Below, piece after piece: positions 1 to 6,725 of a stretch of 32,936 nt of DNA. Source of the DNA: Microcaldota archaeon (GTDB lineage: Archaea; Micrarchaeota; Micrarchaeia; Norongarragalinales; Norongarragalinaceae); NCBI GenBank assembly GCA_016212375.1, contig JACRGH010000015.1, positions 1-32,936 on the forward strand. Reading direction: 5' to 3'. The notes under the pieces are model-generated. The model had not been told where the DNA came from, did not search any database, and was given only the letters and a program-made list of their open reading frames with translations. Every line of letters begins with the position of its first letter. Positions within the stretch are counted from its first letter, which is position 1. Both the position numbers and the translations under genes were made by a program.

Positions 1-26
1 TCGCGTACGTATTTTTCGTCTGTCAT
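1..26 (-). CDS. Possible 5' end of a gene running off the window
   Basis: An ATG on the minus strand at 26 opens eight codons (M-T-D-E-K-Y-V-R) that stay open to the window edge. No Shine-Dalgarno site is seen in front of it. The segment is too short to recognise or to test for coding. It lies downstream of ribD in the same orientation, so it could be the next gene, but the roughly 200-base gap argues for a separate transcript. It is listed only because the window cuts it. Confidence 0.25.
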
Positions 27-240
27 GGCGGGTGGGCCTTTTTTTGCGCGGGGCGTCCTGGTCGGGACGCCCAAGCAAAAGAGGTACGAAAAAGTAGAAC
101 TTACGCCTTTCGGTCGACCTACAAAACTAAACCCTTACACTCAAAGGTAATTGAACGCCGGGGTAATTTGGACTGAGGCATCGCGTTTTACTTTTTTTTC
201 TAAAGCCCGGGGCGGAAGTCGCTTGGTTTTTTCTCGTTTC
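27..240. other. Intergenic region with a GC-rich hairpin
   Basis: No convincing gene is seen here. Bases 51-58 (GGGCGTCC) and 65-72 (GGACGCCC) form a perfect 8-bp stem with a 6-base loop. On the minus strand this hairpin follows the end of ribD by about 170 bases and precedes the ATG at 26 by 25 bases. It could be a terminator-like or leader structure. No tRNA-like T-arm is seen. Confidence 0.4.
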
Positions 241-1392
241 CTATTTTTTGAAAACCACGTGGAAAACCGCGTCATCGCCCACGGCTTGGACGGTTGCGCC
301 AATAAATCGGATTTCCCGTCCGCGATAAAGCGAAACCCCCTCGGGCCCGGCTAACATTGGTGCCACGACGAAATACGCCTCGTTGATACATTCGGATTCC
401 AAAAACTCCGTTGCCACCTGCGACCCTCCTTCCACCAGGACACTGCGGATGCCGCGTCTGCCTAATTCGGCCAATAGCGCATCCAAACGGACGTGACCAT
501 TTCCCATCGCGGGGCCGGTCCAGACGTCGATGCCGGCTTTTAGGTAGGCGTCTTTTTTTCCCCGGGGGGCCTTATTGGTGCAAATCATCAGTACCGGTCC
601 GTTTTGAAAGACCTGGAATCGGCGCGGATCCAGTTCCAACCGTGAATCCATGATGATGCGTAATGGCTGCTCGTTTTTTGGAAGGGCGCGACCATTCTTT
701 CGGACGCTCAGGCGCGGGTTATCCGCCAAAATAGTACTCTTGCCGACCAAAATCGCGTCATGCTCCGTGCGGAGGCGTTGGACGTTTCTTAGCGCTTTTG
801 GATTGGAGAGCCACCGGTTGGACACCGTGATTTTTCCATCCAATGAGACCGCCATTTTCAGCGTGACCCACGGGCGTCCGGTTTTAATCCAGTGGAAAAA
901 AAGGCGGCTCAAATGCTCGGCATTCGTTTTGAGCACGCCGACGTGGACCGCTATTCCGGCTTTTTTCATGCTGCGGATTCCGGCGCCGTTCACTTTGGGA
1001 TTTTGGTCTAAAGCGGCAACGACGACCCGCCGGATTCCGGCGGAAATAAGCGCTTGCGCACACGGCGGCGTTTTTTTGTCGGCGTGGTGACAAGGCTCCA
1101 TTGTGACGTACGCCGTGGCGCCGCGGGCCCGTATTCCCGCGTGCATTAAGGCCAGCGCTTCAGCGTGGGGTCCGCCAAAGCGTTGGTGGGCGGCCTTTGC
1201 AACGACGCGGTTATTCTTGACCAAAATGCAGGCCACGCGCGGATTCGGCGCGGTTTTGCGAAGGCTTGCGCGTTGGGCCAATCCAAGTGCGCGGCGCATC
1301 CAATAGTCATCGTTTTTCAAGGCCGATTTTTTGGGCGCGGTCAGGCGTCCTTTTTTTTTTCTATCGCCGTTTCCGGTCAATCTTTTGGGCAT
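241..1392 (-). CDS. ribD: Bifunctional riboflavin biosynthesis deaminase/reductase RibD
   Basis: Catalyses two consecutive steps of riboflavin synthesis: deamination of the GTP-derived diaminopyrimidine, then NADPH-dependent reduction of its ribosyl side chain. The N-terminal half is a zinc deaminase: His76-Ala-Glu78, then Pro100-Cys101 and the second zinc Cys111 after PP. The C-terminal half (about 175-383) is a RibD reductase domain, with the '[17 protein letters not shown]' opening and a late '[14 protein letters not shown]' segment. Length 383 aa is normal for the fused bacterial enzyme. Most archaea have only the stand-alone reductase, so this fused form is bacterial-type. The ATG at 1392 overlaps the end of ribBA by 16 bases, implying coupled translation. 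The first 30 residues are a Lys/Arg-rich extension; Met32 ('MRRALGLAQ') is closer to the usual family start. Confidence 0.93.
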   Translation of the reverse strand: MPKRLTGNGDRKKKGRLTAPKKSALKNDDYWMRRALGLAQRASLRKTAPNPRVACILVKNNRVVAKAAHQRFGGPHAEALALMHAGIRARGATAYVTMEPCHHADKKTPPCAQALISAGIRRVVVAALDQNPKVNGAGIRSMKKAGIAVHVGVLKTNAEHLSRLFFHWIKTGRPWVTLKMAVSLDGKITVSNRWLSNPKALRNVQRLRTEHDAILVGKSTILADNPRLSVRKNGRALPKNEQPLRIIMDSRLELDPRRFQVFQNGPVLMICTNKAPRGKKDAYLKAGIDVWTGPAMGNGHVRLDALLAELGRRGIRSVLVEGGSQVATEFLESECINEAYFVVAPMLAGPEGVSLYRGREIRFIGATVQAVGDDAVFHVVFKK

Positions 1393-2651
1393 AGTAATGC
1401 CGGCCTCGGTTTTTTCCCGTTTTTTGAACTAGACCCATTTCCGCGCAAAGCGTGCTTGAACTTGGTGCGTTTGGTTTCCAAATAGGCCGCGCTTTCAGCG
1501 GTTGCCTGGATTTCAAGGGGCACGCGGGCGACCACGTGGATGCCGTGTTCGGTCAAGTCCGTGATTTTTTTAGGATTGTTCGTGAGCAAACGCACTTTTT
1601 GGGCTCCCAACTCCTTCAAGATTTGTGCCGCGACCCAATAATCCCGTAAATCCGCGGCAAAACCCAAATCCAGGTTGGCCTCCACTGTGTCGCGCCCGGC
1701 ATCCTGCAATTCATAGGCCTTGATTTTGTTTTCCAAACCGATGCCCCGGCCTTCCTGGCGCAGGTAGACCAAAATGCCGAATGGTTCGGCCTGGATGCGG
1801 TGCATCGCTTCATCCAGTTGCGCTTTGCAATCGCACCGCTGGGAGTGGAACACCTCGCCGGTCAGGCATTCGGAGTGTACGCGCACCAACGGAATGCGGT
1901 CTTCGTCTTTGGCACTGCGTCGGTCATGGCCCCCCGGTTTACCTTTGACCAATGCAACCGTTTCGCTTTTCTCCCCCATTGCCCGGTAGGTGTGGATTTG
2001 AAATTCGCCCAAAGACGTAGGCAGGCGGGCGGACGCCGTTTTGTAGACCAATTTTTGGTGCGTCCGGCGGTAATTGAGGACCTGTTCGACCGTCACGGTC
2101 TTAAGGTTGTGCTTATTTCCATACGCTTTCAATTCCTTGAGGTCCGCCATGGTGCCATCCGGATTCATGATTTCACAGATGACGGCCGCGGGCTGCAATC
2201 CGGCCAATTGCGCCAAATCGCAACCGGCTTCCGTCTGGCCGATGCGCTCAAAAAGCCCGTTTTCCCGAGCGGAAAGCAAATTAAGGTGCCCGGGTTGAGC
2301 TATGTCGTCCGGGCGGGTTTTAGGATCCAAAAGCAATCGGATGGCGGCGACACGGTCCTGTGCCGACGTGCCGGAACCGCCGTTTTTGCTGCTGACGTTG
2401 ATGGCAAACGGCGTTTGGAACGCCTCGGTATTTTGTTGCACCATCAGGGGGATGCCCAGTTGCTTGCGTCGGGATTCGCGGACGGCCAAGCAGACGAAAC
2501 CGCGCGCCTCGTTGAGCATGAATGCCACGTGCTTGGGCGTAATCTTCTCGGCAGCGACCATGATGTCCCCTTCCCCTTCGCGGTGCTCGTCCAGGAGGAT
2601 GATTGCTTTTCCTTTTCGCAAATCATCAAAAATCGGTTTGAGGTCATCCAT
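1377..2651 (-). CDS. ribBA: Fused RibBA: DHBP synthase / GTP cyclohydrolase II
   Basis: Fused protein for the two entry reactions of bacterial riboflavin synthesis: ribulose-5-phosphate to dihydroxybutanone phosphate (residues about 1-200) and GTP opening by GTP cyclohydrolase II (about 205-400). The cyclohydrolase half looks intact: zinc cysteines Cys262, Cys273, Cys275, then the RQEGRGIGL motif at 298-306. The synthase half keeps Arg24-Glu25 and Glu27-Gly28-Asp29, Cys54, His122 and Glu160. At the usual 'GHTEA' metal-binding position it reads GQTEA, with Gln139 encoded by CAG. This corresponds to E. coli RibB His153, counted from memory of that sequence. The REN triplet is also REG. The C-terminal 30 residues are a basic, low-complexity tail. 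It sits 7 bases after ribH in the same operon. Confidence 0.93.
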   Translation of the reverse strand: MDDLKPIFDDLRKGKAIILLDEHREGEGDIMVAAEKITPKHVAFMLNEARGFVCLAVRESRRKQLGIPLMVQQNTEAFQTPFAINVSSKNGGSGTSAQDRVAAIRLLLDPKTRPDDIAQPGHLNLLSARENGLFERIGQTEAGCDLAQLAGLQPAAVICEIMNPDGTMADLKELKAYGNKHNLKTVTVEQVLNYRRTHQKLVYKTASARLPTSLGEFQIHTYRAMGEKSETVALVKGKPGGHDRRSAKDEDRIPLVRVHSECLTGEVFHSQRCDCKAQLDEAMHRIQAEPFGILVYLRQEGRGIGLENKIKAYELQDAGRDTVEANLDLGFAADLRDYWVAAQILKELGAQKVRLLTNNPKKITDLTEHGIHVVARVPLEIQATAESAAYLETKRTKFKHALRGNGSSSKNGKKPRPALLCPKD

Positions 2652-2658
2652 GGCGGGT

Positions 2659-3144
2659 TCAGCTTTTTTTTGAAACGTTTTTCATTTGATTGGCGGTCAG
2701 AACAACCGCATCCAGCGCGCCTTGGGCATATTCAGTTGCGCGCTCGTGCGCTTGGTCCGATGTGACGCCCGGTCCGATGATGCCGATGCCCACCGGTTTG
2801 TTGGCCAAAAGCGAAAGCTGAACCAATGCAGAGGTGGCGCTGCGGACCACGACATCGTCGTGTGCGGTCTGTCCTTTGATTACCCCCGCCAACACCACGA
2901 CGCCATCAATATGCTTATGCTGCAACAGCGTCTGGGTCAATAGGGGGGTTTCCAAGGCTCCGCGGGCCGAACGGACCTCGGCAATACGGACTCCAAGCAC
3001 CTTCGCCCTTTTTTCGACCACTGCTTGCATCTGTTCGGTCAACGCGGAGCGGAACAAACTGCGCACCAGTCCGATGCGTAGGCCTTTGGCGTTAGTGAGT
3101 GCCTGGACCTGGTTGCCCACGATTTCAAACTCGCGGATGCTCAT
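2659..3144 (-). CDS. ribH: 6,7-dimethyl-8-ribityllumazine synthase RibH
   Basis: Condenses the RibD/phosphatase product with dihydroxybutanone phosphate to form lumazine, the direct riboflavin precursor. Family signs are the '[17 protein letters not shown]' segment with the active-site His about residue 96, and the late 'SDQAHERA' segment, equivalent to the common eQA-xxRa motif. I chose the ATG at 3144 (161 aa). It has a clear AAAGGAG ribosome-binding site at 3154-3160, and its ATGA overlaps the stop of ribC by four bases, so the two are translationally coupled. A longer reading to 3246 would only add a basic stretch inside ribC. Length is slightly above the usual 140-155 aa. Confidence 0.92.
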   Translation of the reverse strand: MSIREFEIVGNQVQALTNAKGLRIGLVRSLFRSALTEQMQAVVEKRAKVLGVRIAEVRSARGALETPLLTQTLLQHKHIDGVVVLAGVIKGQTAHDDVVVRSATSALVQLSLLANKPVGIGIIGPGVTSDQAHERATEYAQGALDAVVLTANQMKNVSKKS

Positions 3145-3689
3145 TTGGTTTGGCTCCTTTTTTTGTTCACGTTTTGATTTTCGGATAATCCGCCGACGTC
3201 GTCGCGACCTTGGCGCAAGCCAAGTCCTGCCCGGTTGGTAAACCATTGCGGTTCCAAAAGCATCCGGGCGGCGTTTCGGGCATGCTTGCGCGTCCGGTCG
3301 TCGAAAAGTGCTGACAGCTCGTTTTCATTGCGTGCCTCGTTTTCGTGGACAAAGACTTCGATGATGTGCTTGGAGGTGGCCATTTTGGCCATCTGTATTC
3401 CCAGGCTTGCCTCATGCGCGCACTGACGGTCGATTTTTGCGCCACCGACCATGCCCAACGCCATCGCGATATCGGCGCCGTCATCGAGTTGTCGCTTGCA
3501 TTCGACCGCGAGGTCCTTGATTCCCGGCACGGTAACCCGGACGGTGCGTACGTCAAACGCAGCCAATTCTTGGAGGGCGGCATTGCCCATGTTGAAACGG
3601 GAAAATGTGGTATCGATGATTGCGATTAGGGGGTTGATTTTTTGTTTGGACGTCATATCGGCCGATGATTTGGCACGCGTTTTTGGCAT
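3141..3689 (-). CDS. ribC: Archaeal-type riboflavin synthase RibC
   Basis: Dismutates two lumazines to riboflavin. This is the archaeal, lumazine-synthase-like riboflavin synthase (MJ1184 family), unrelated to bacterial RibE. Diagnostic segments are 'IAIIDTTFSRFNMG' near the N-terminus, 'TVPGIKDLAVECKR' in the middle, 'MALGMVGGAKIDRQCAHEASLGIQ' and 'KHIIEVFVHENEA'. The 182-aa length exceeds the usual ~155 aa because of a 12-residue basic N-terminal extension and a polar C-terminal tail of about 30 residues (after 'GLGLRQG'). Met12 (ATG at 3656) is an alternative start. A TATA-like box at 3711-3718, 22-29 bases upstream of the ATG at 3689, suggests a leaderless mRNA and supports this start. 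Confidence 0.92.
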   Translation of the reverse strand: MPKTRAKSSADMTSKQKINPLIAIIDTTFSRFNMGNAALQELAAFDVRTVRVTVPGIKDLAVECKRQLDDGADIAMALGMVGGAKIDRQCAHEASLGIQMAKMATSKHIIEVFVHENEARNENELSALFDDRTRKHARNAARMLLEPQWFTNRAGLGLRQGRDDVGGLSENQNVNKKRSQTK

Positions 3690-3710
3690 TAGACTTATGG
3701 GTTGCCCGGT

Positions 3711-3758
3711 CTTTTTATGGGCTTCCTAAAAATGCGTAACTACTTATTTTTGAGTAAT
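3711..3758 (-). promoter_or_regulatory. ribC promoter with candidate RbkR operator
   Basis: Read on the minus strand, ATAAAAAG at 3718-3711 is a TATA-like box placed for transcription starting at or near the ribC ATG. Just upstream, 3739-3758 is an imperfect palindrome on the plus strand: ACTACTTA, spacer TTTT, TGAGTAAT (6 of 8 arm positions symmetric). A similar 8-4-8 element lies at the rbkR start, matching at 13 of 20 positions. RbkR proteins are known to bind palindromes before riboflavin genes; assignment of this site is inference. Its place upstream of the TATA box would suit activation or interference with factor binding rather than simple blocking of RNA polymerase. Confidence 0.45.
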
Positions 3759-3760
3759 CA

Positions 3761-3779
3761 GTCCGATGCATGGTCGGAC
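3761..3779 (-). terminator. Short perfect inverted repeat after rbkR
   Basis: GTCCGA (3761-3766) and TCGGAC (3774-3779) form a 6-bp perfect stem with a 7-base loop, 19 bases past the rbkR stop and next to the candidate operator. It may end the rbkR transcript. No T-run follows directly, so the terminator label is tentative. Confidence 0.25.
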
Positions 3780-3797
3780 CAAGGGCCGAACGCGACG

Positions 3798-4412
3798 TCA
3801 AATCAATTCAAGCCGGAGCGCATCTTTGTCCTTGACGCCCAATGCCTTACGCAGGAAAACCGGCGAGAGCAATTCCACCACGTCTTCCGGATAATGCGTC
3901 CGCTCCGGCACGATGATGGCCCCGTTGGCAGTTTTTTTGTTGGCCCGGATGCGGCAGGGGTAGCAACGGGCCGGTCCGAAGGTGCGCTCTTTTTCCTTGA
4001 AACCGTCCAGGCGGAGGCCCGGATTTTGGCGCAAGCGTCGGCTGGCCTGCATGGATTGCGGCTCCTTGATACGGAGATTCAGGGTGCCGGGGTAGGGCTC
4101 GAATCCCAAAAGGCCGGAAAATTGGTCCTGGTATCCGGGCTTTGATAAGTAGTATTTCCCTTCACCCACTCCGGAAAAGACGCGGCCTGAAAGGGCGGCG
4201 GGGTGGTTTTTCTTCAACTGGCTAAGGTAGGTCGCCCCATTTTGGGTGATGCGGTAGTCGCGGTCTTTCTGGATCATGCCTTCTTTTCTCAATAGAAAAA
4301 GCCAGCGGGACGCCGTCTGCTGGGACGTTCCTACCTCTTGGGCTAATTTGTCGGAAGATGCAATCGGGCCGCAATCCAGGCGCATCAACGCGTGGAGCCA
4401 CGTGGGTTTCAT
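3798..4412 (-). CDS. rbkR: RbkR: HTH regulator fused to CTP-dependent riboflavin kinase
   Basis: Bifunctional archaeal protein: an N-terminal winged helix (about 1-80; recognition-helix region 'SQQTASRWLFLLRKEGMI') joined to a CTP-dependent riboflavin kinase (DUF120 family, about 86-204) that makes FMN. Kinase signs are the 'GRVFSGVGEGKYYLS' loop, 'GTLNLRI', the late 'PERTHYPEDVVELLSPVFLR' segment and a C-terminal 'LGVKDKDALRLEL'. RbkR is an established transcriptional regulator of riboflavin genes in archaea, and this copy sits directly before ribC-ribH-ribBA-ribD in the same orientation, as expected. The start at 4412 is preceded at 4437-4444 by a TATA-like TTTATGTA, and a candidate operator lies between the two, suggesting autoregulation. 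The 204-aa length is normal for the fused form. Confidence 0.9.
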   Translation of the reverse strand: MKPTWLHALMRLDCGPIASSDKLAQEVGTSQQTASRWLFLLRKEGMIQKDRDYRITQNGATYLSQLKKNHPAALSGRVFSGVGEGKYYLSKPGYQDQFSGLLGFEPYPGTLNLRIKEPQSMQASRRLRQNPGLRLDGFKEKERTFGPARCYPCRIRANKKTANGAIIVPERTHYPEDVVELLSPVFLRKALGVKDKDALRLELI

Positions 4413-4414
4413 AG

Positions 4415-4444
4415 ATAACTCATTATTGGGTACGGCTACATAAA
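4415..4444 (-). promoter_or_regulatory. rbkR promoter with overlapping candidate operator
   Basis: The TATA-like box is 4444-4437 (TTTATGTA on the minus strand), 25-32 bases before the ATG at 4412. Between box and ATG lies ATAACTCA-TTAT-TGGGTACG (plus strand, 4415-4434). It has the same 8-4-8 layout and 13 of 20 bases in common with the element at 3739-3758. Binding here would cover the transcription start, which fits self-repression. This is inference from two sites only. Confidence 0.4.
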
Positions 4445-4557
4445 CCTAAGGGTAAAGGGACCGCAGCGGTTGTTCTTGGCGGGCGTTGTCGCGACTTCCG
4501 CTGCGTCAACCTGGTCATGGGCATGTCGGTGGCACTTGGCATTTAAAAAATTCGATT

Positions 4558-4845
4558 TCAGATGCCGACCATGAGGATGATGACGGCCGCTACGATGAAC
4601 AATGTATAGCCTTCCCCAACTCCGGCGGGCAAAATGACGATGAAATAGTACAATAAGGCCAACAGGAAGAGGGGGGCCAACAGGGGAAACGCGTCCATCA
4701 TGGCGCCCATGAGCTCAAATGGAATCTGCAGGAACATGGCGGAACCCCACACCAGGCCGACGCTACCGATGGCCGTGTGGTTGGCAAACGCCAAAAGTAA
4801 CACGAACGTCACCAAAATCCAGGTCGTTTCAGTCGTCGTCTGCAT
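4558..4845 (-). CDS. Small membrane protein, paralogue A (95 aa)
   Basis: I do not recognise the family. The protein is 95 aa, almost entirely hydrophobic, with about four predicted membrane segments (roughly 9-26, 28-50, 54-73, 76-95) and almost no charged residues after the N-terminal 'TTTETTW'. It aligns without gaps over its full length to the next gene upstream (4980-5267); by hand count 49 of 95 positions are identical, including 'QIPF', 'GAM', 'FPL.AP' and 'VGEG'. The strictly conserved Glu in VGEG, inside or next to a membrane segment, may be functional. The pair looks like a tandem duplication. It stands after the riboflavin block and before a cluster of other small membrane proteins. 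Function unknown. Confidence 0.75.
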   Translation of the reverse strand: MQTTTETTWILVTFVLLLAFANHTAIGSVGLVWGSAMFLQIPFELMGAMMDAFPLLAPLFLLALLYYFIVILPAGVGEGYTLFIVAAVIILMVGI

Positions 4846-4856
4846 GTGGATTCAAC

Positions 4857-4940
4857 TTATTCGCTTTTTTTTGTTTTCTTTTTTTTCATTTTTTTGCGGA
4901 AAACCGTGGCTTTTTTCGGACGGTTTTTTTTCATTTTCAT
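4857..4940 (-). CDS. Possible Lys-rich microprotein (27 aa)
   Basis: In the gap between the two 95-aa genes, an ATG at 4940 opens 27 codons ending at a TAA at 4857. The product is extremely basic (about 14 Lys and Arg, one Glu). An AAATAT stretch about 20-28 bases upstream could act as a TATA box. The region is a purine-rich tract on this strand, and homopolymer A runs alone will read as Lys, so this may be chance. No homologue is known to me. Confidence 0.2.
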   Translation of the reverse strand: MKMKKNRPKKATVFRKKMKKKKTKKSE

Positions 4941-4979
4941 TTTTTTTTATCGCGTTTGATATTTCGGTTTTTTTTCAAT

Positions 4980-5267
4980 TCAGACGCCCAACAGCAGGAT
5001 GATGAATCCGGCCAGGATGAACATCTGCAATCCTTCGCCCACGGCGTCCTTGATGATGACGTTGTAAAAATACAAAAAAGCCAGGATGAAAATGGGTGCG
5101 AAAAGCGGAAAAGTACGGAGCATGGCGCCGACCAGGGTGAACGGGATTTGGAAAATCATGCCCGCGGCCCACGCCAATGAAACCCCGCCAAGCGGGCTTC
5201 CGCTGACAAATGCGGCAAGTCCTACGAATGCCAGCAGCATCCAGGTCGTATCGGTGTTCGTTTGCAT
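4980..5267 (-). CDS. Small membrane protein, paralogue B (95 aa)
   Basis: Unrecognised 95-aa membrane protein with about four membrane segments, the gapless paralogue of the gene at 4558-4845. The start is set at the ATG at 5267 because it gives 'MQTNTDTTW', which matches the paralogue's 'MQTTTETTW' and the same total length; a longer reading to 5327 adds only an Arg-rich stretch. The conserved 'FQIPF', 'VGAM', 'FPLFAP' and 'AVGEG' segments are present. An AATAAAC stretch about 37-44 bases upstream and the stronger TATATATA at 5372-5380 are possible promoters. The latter may be shared with the divergent small membrane gene on the plus strand. Function unknown. Confidence 0.75.
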   Translation of the reverse strand: MQTNTDTTWMLLAFVGLAAFVSGSPLGGVSLAWAAGMIFQIPFTLVGAMLRTFPLFAPIFILAFLYFYNVIIKDAVGEGLQMFILAGFIILLLGV

Positions 5268-5371
5268 CCGTTGGGCAGTCTCTCCGTTGGTCCGGTTTGC
5301 GTCGTTTATTCCCCGTCGTCTTGCCAAATCCGGGCTCTAATTTGAATCGCAATTCAATGGGGTCCGGCCAC

Positions 5372-5380
5372 ATATATATA
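5372..5380. promoter_or_regulatory. Strong TATA-type element in divergent intergenic region
   Basis: ATATATATA lies between the divergent small-membrane-protein genes (minus, start 5267; plus, start near 5462). It is the clearest TATA-like run in this part of the window. On the plus strand it predicts a start near 5400-5406. On the minus strand it would leave a leader of about 80 bases. It could serve either gene or both. Confidence 0.5.
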
Positions 5381-5461
5381 CTTTGCCACTATTAAGTAGT
5401 AACATATTTGGTCGTGCGCGTGGGAGTATTGGCTTGCTTATCCAATAAACCCGACGTCGAG

Positions 5462-5812
5462 ATGGAAGGAAAGTTTAAGAGTCCAATCGGTGCTAATGCT
5501 TGCATGGCCGAGCTAATGGAAGCGTTTGACTTCGTTGCTACGCTCATCGTTTTTTTCATGACGTATTCTCGGCTGTTCTACCCCGAAGTCATCAACAACA
5601 AGATTGTCGCGTTGTTGGTGACATTCATCGTCATGTTCGTCCTCGTCATACCCTTTCCCATCGTCAAATGGATCATGTTCGTCGGTTTGTTCAGCTACGG
5701 ATTCTTTTGGGGCTTCCGGCCATGGGAATGGGGCTTCACGGATGCTGAAAGCGTCGGAGACCAACAAGGCGGTTTCGGCCAACCCTATGTTGCGCACGAG
5801 CACGACCTTTGA
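5462..5812 (+). CDS. Small membrane protein (about 116 aa), unknown family
   Basis: Not recognised. It has about three membrane segments covering 'FVATLIVFFMTY', 'IVALLVTFIVMFVLVIPFPIV' and 'IMFVGLFSYGFFWGF', followed by a short acidic, Gly/Gln-rich tail ending in HEHDL. The start is uncertain. ATG 5462 gives 116 aa. ATG 5504 gives a more typical membrane-protein N-terminus ('MAELMEAF') and has TTTAAGAG 23-30 bases before it. A TTG at 5408 lies near the start predicted from the TATATATA box. It is the first plus-strand gene of the small-membrane-protein cluster. A stem of ATTTGCCG (5862-5869) with CGGCAAAT (5890-5897) after it may end its transcript. Function unknown. Confidence 0.6.
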   Translation: MEGKFKSPIGANACMAELMEAFDFVATLIVFFMTYSRLFYPEVINNKIVALLVTFIVMFVLVIPFPIVKWIMFVGLFSYGFFWGFRPWEWGFTDAESVGDQQGGFGQPYVAHEHDL

Positions 5813-5861
5813 GTCCAACGAGGCCGGACTGGTCCGTACCCCCTACATCTGCCTCATTTCA

Positions 5862-5897
5862 ATTTGCCGAGGTTTTGGGCTTTTTTCGCCGGCAAAT
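5862..5897 (+). terminator. Inverted repeat between small membrane genes
   Basis: ATTTGCCG at 5862-5869 pairs perfectly with CGGCAAAT at 5890-5897 across a 20-base loop that contains a run of six T. It lies 50 bases after the gene ending at 5812 and before the promoter of the next. A terminator role is likely but unproven. Confidence 0.35.
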
Positions 5898-5899
5898 CA

Positions 5900-5913
5900 A
5901 CGCTTAAAAGCGT
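5900..5913 (+). promoter_or_regulatory. Palindromic TATA-like element before 5932 gene
   Basis: ACGCTT-AA-AAGCGT is a perfect 6-bp inverted repeat whose centre (CTTAAAAG) looks like a TATA box, 19-32 bases before the ATG at 5932. A palindrome centred on the TATA box could let a dimeric repressor block TBP, or the symmetry may be chance. Confidence 0.4.
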
Positions 5914-5931
5914 CAACCCCGTATTGAACCC

Positions 5932-6234
5932 ATGGATTTCACATTCCTGTTCATCATTATCCTGATGCTTTTAGCACTCAAATCGGGCCTGACTATCGTG
6001 GCCGCCGGTTTATTGGTCATATTGGTGTTCACCTCGAAAAGCAAGTGGTTGCTTATGGCAACCGTCGTGGGTGGCGCGTTGGCGCTGGTTGCCGGGTATG
6101 GCGGCGTCAGTTCGTCGTTTGACAATCCAGTTACCTTGGCTATTTTAGCTGGGCTTTTTATCATCCTGCTGATTCTGGCGCGAAGCGATTCGGAAACCCC
6201 GTCGCCCCAAGGATACATGCCGGGAATGATGTAA
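5932..6234 (+). CDS. Small membrane protein with GLT hairpin core (100 aa)
   Basis: Unrecognised 100-aa membrane protein. It has about four membrane segments: an N-terminal hairpin with 'KSGLTIVAAGLLVILV' (residues about 17-32), then two more segments (about 39-57 and 69-83), and a short polar tail ending near 'SPQGYMPGMM'. The GLT at residues 19-21 matches the GLTF core at the same distance from the start in the next two genes, so I group them as distant relatives. The start has a TATA-like palindrome 19-32 bases upstream and no Shine-Dalgarno site, suggesting a leaderless message of its own. Function unknown. Confidence 0.65.
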   Translation: MDFTFLFIIILMLLALKSGLTIVAAGLLVILVFTSKSKWLLMATVVGGALALVAGYGGVSSSFDNPVTLAILAGLFIILLILARSDSETPSPQGYMPGMM

Positions 6235-6323
6235 CCGGTTTTCCGGCATCATCGCCCGGATTCAAACGGTCCCTACAGCCTCATGCTCGAATACCTTCTG
6301 GACCAAATCGATTTCCCGTAAGC

Positions 6324-6330
6324 TTTTATA
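6324..6330 (+). promoter_or_regulatory. TATA-like box before 6354 gene
   Basis: TTTTATA, 24-30 bases before the ATG at 6354, is spaced for a leaderless transcript. It would serve the 6354, 6726 and probably 7121 genes. The preceding gap (6235-6323) holds no gene that I can support. Confidence 0.5.
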
Positions 6331-6353
6331 CGTCCAGCCAAGTAATACCCCTT

Positions 6354-6722
6354 ATGAGCCTATTGATTGTCGCCGCATTGCTTGGCATTGCATATATCCT
6401 GATGGAATCGGGGTTGACTTTTTTCGCACTTATCACATTTTTAGTCGCCATCCTGCATGCGTTAACCTCCCAAAATCGAGCGTCCTATGCTGGTGGAGGC
6501 CATGGCGCAGCCGGAGGGCCACCCAAACAACGACCCGTAATCGTCACCACCACCGGCGGGGACATCCACAATCCCATGAAAATCGCGGTCAAGCATACTT
6601 GGGATGGATCGGACGCGTATTCCGACTTCGTGTTTTACTTGAGTCACTGCATCGCTTGGCCGTTCCGCGTCATTTCCCGCATCATAACCGGAAGACCTGG
6701 CGCTATACGGAAGAGTCACTGA
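6354..6722 (+). CDS. Small membrane protein with GLTF core and KH-W tail, copy 1 (122 aa)
   Basis: Unrecognised. The N-terminal 40 residues form a membrane hairpin with GLTF at residues 20-23. A Gly/His/Pro-rich linker (46-60) follows, then a short beta-type stretch 'PVIVTTTGG'. A C-terminal region has 'NPMKIAVKHTW' (73-83) and an amphipathic or membrane-associated end. It is a clear paralogue of the next gene: similar length (122 versus 123), the same position of GLTF, the same layout, and P..(I/L).(V/L)KH.W in both tails. The two lie 3 bases apart and are surely co-transcribed. The long polar middle suggests a membrane-tethered protein interacting outside the bilayer. Function unknown. Confidence 0.7.
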   Translation: MSLLIVAALLGIAYILMESGLTFFALITFLVAILHALTSQNRASYAGGGHGAAGGPPKQRPVIVTTTGGDIHNPMKIAVKHTWDGSDAYSDFVFYLSHCIAWPFRVISRIITGRPGAIRKSH

Positions 6723-6725
6723 GCC

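Noticed and set aside
27-240. FMN-riboswitch-like element near the riboflavin block
   Set aside because: It lies downstream of the operon, shows only one simple hairpin, and archaeal riboflavin genes with RbkR are controlled by that protein.
1800-2765. A 321-codon plus-strand open frame across ribBA
   Set aside because: It lies antisense to ribBA, whose motifs are unmistakable. The long antisense frame is a by-product of GC-rich codon use and has no recognisable domain.
3145-3246. Upstream extension of ribH
   Set aside because: It would add a basic stretch read from inside ribC. The ATG at 3144 has a GGAG site and an ATGA overlap.
6283-6321. A 12-codon frame in the gap before 6354
   Set aside because: It is too short to support, without start signals of its own.
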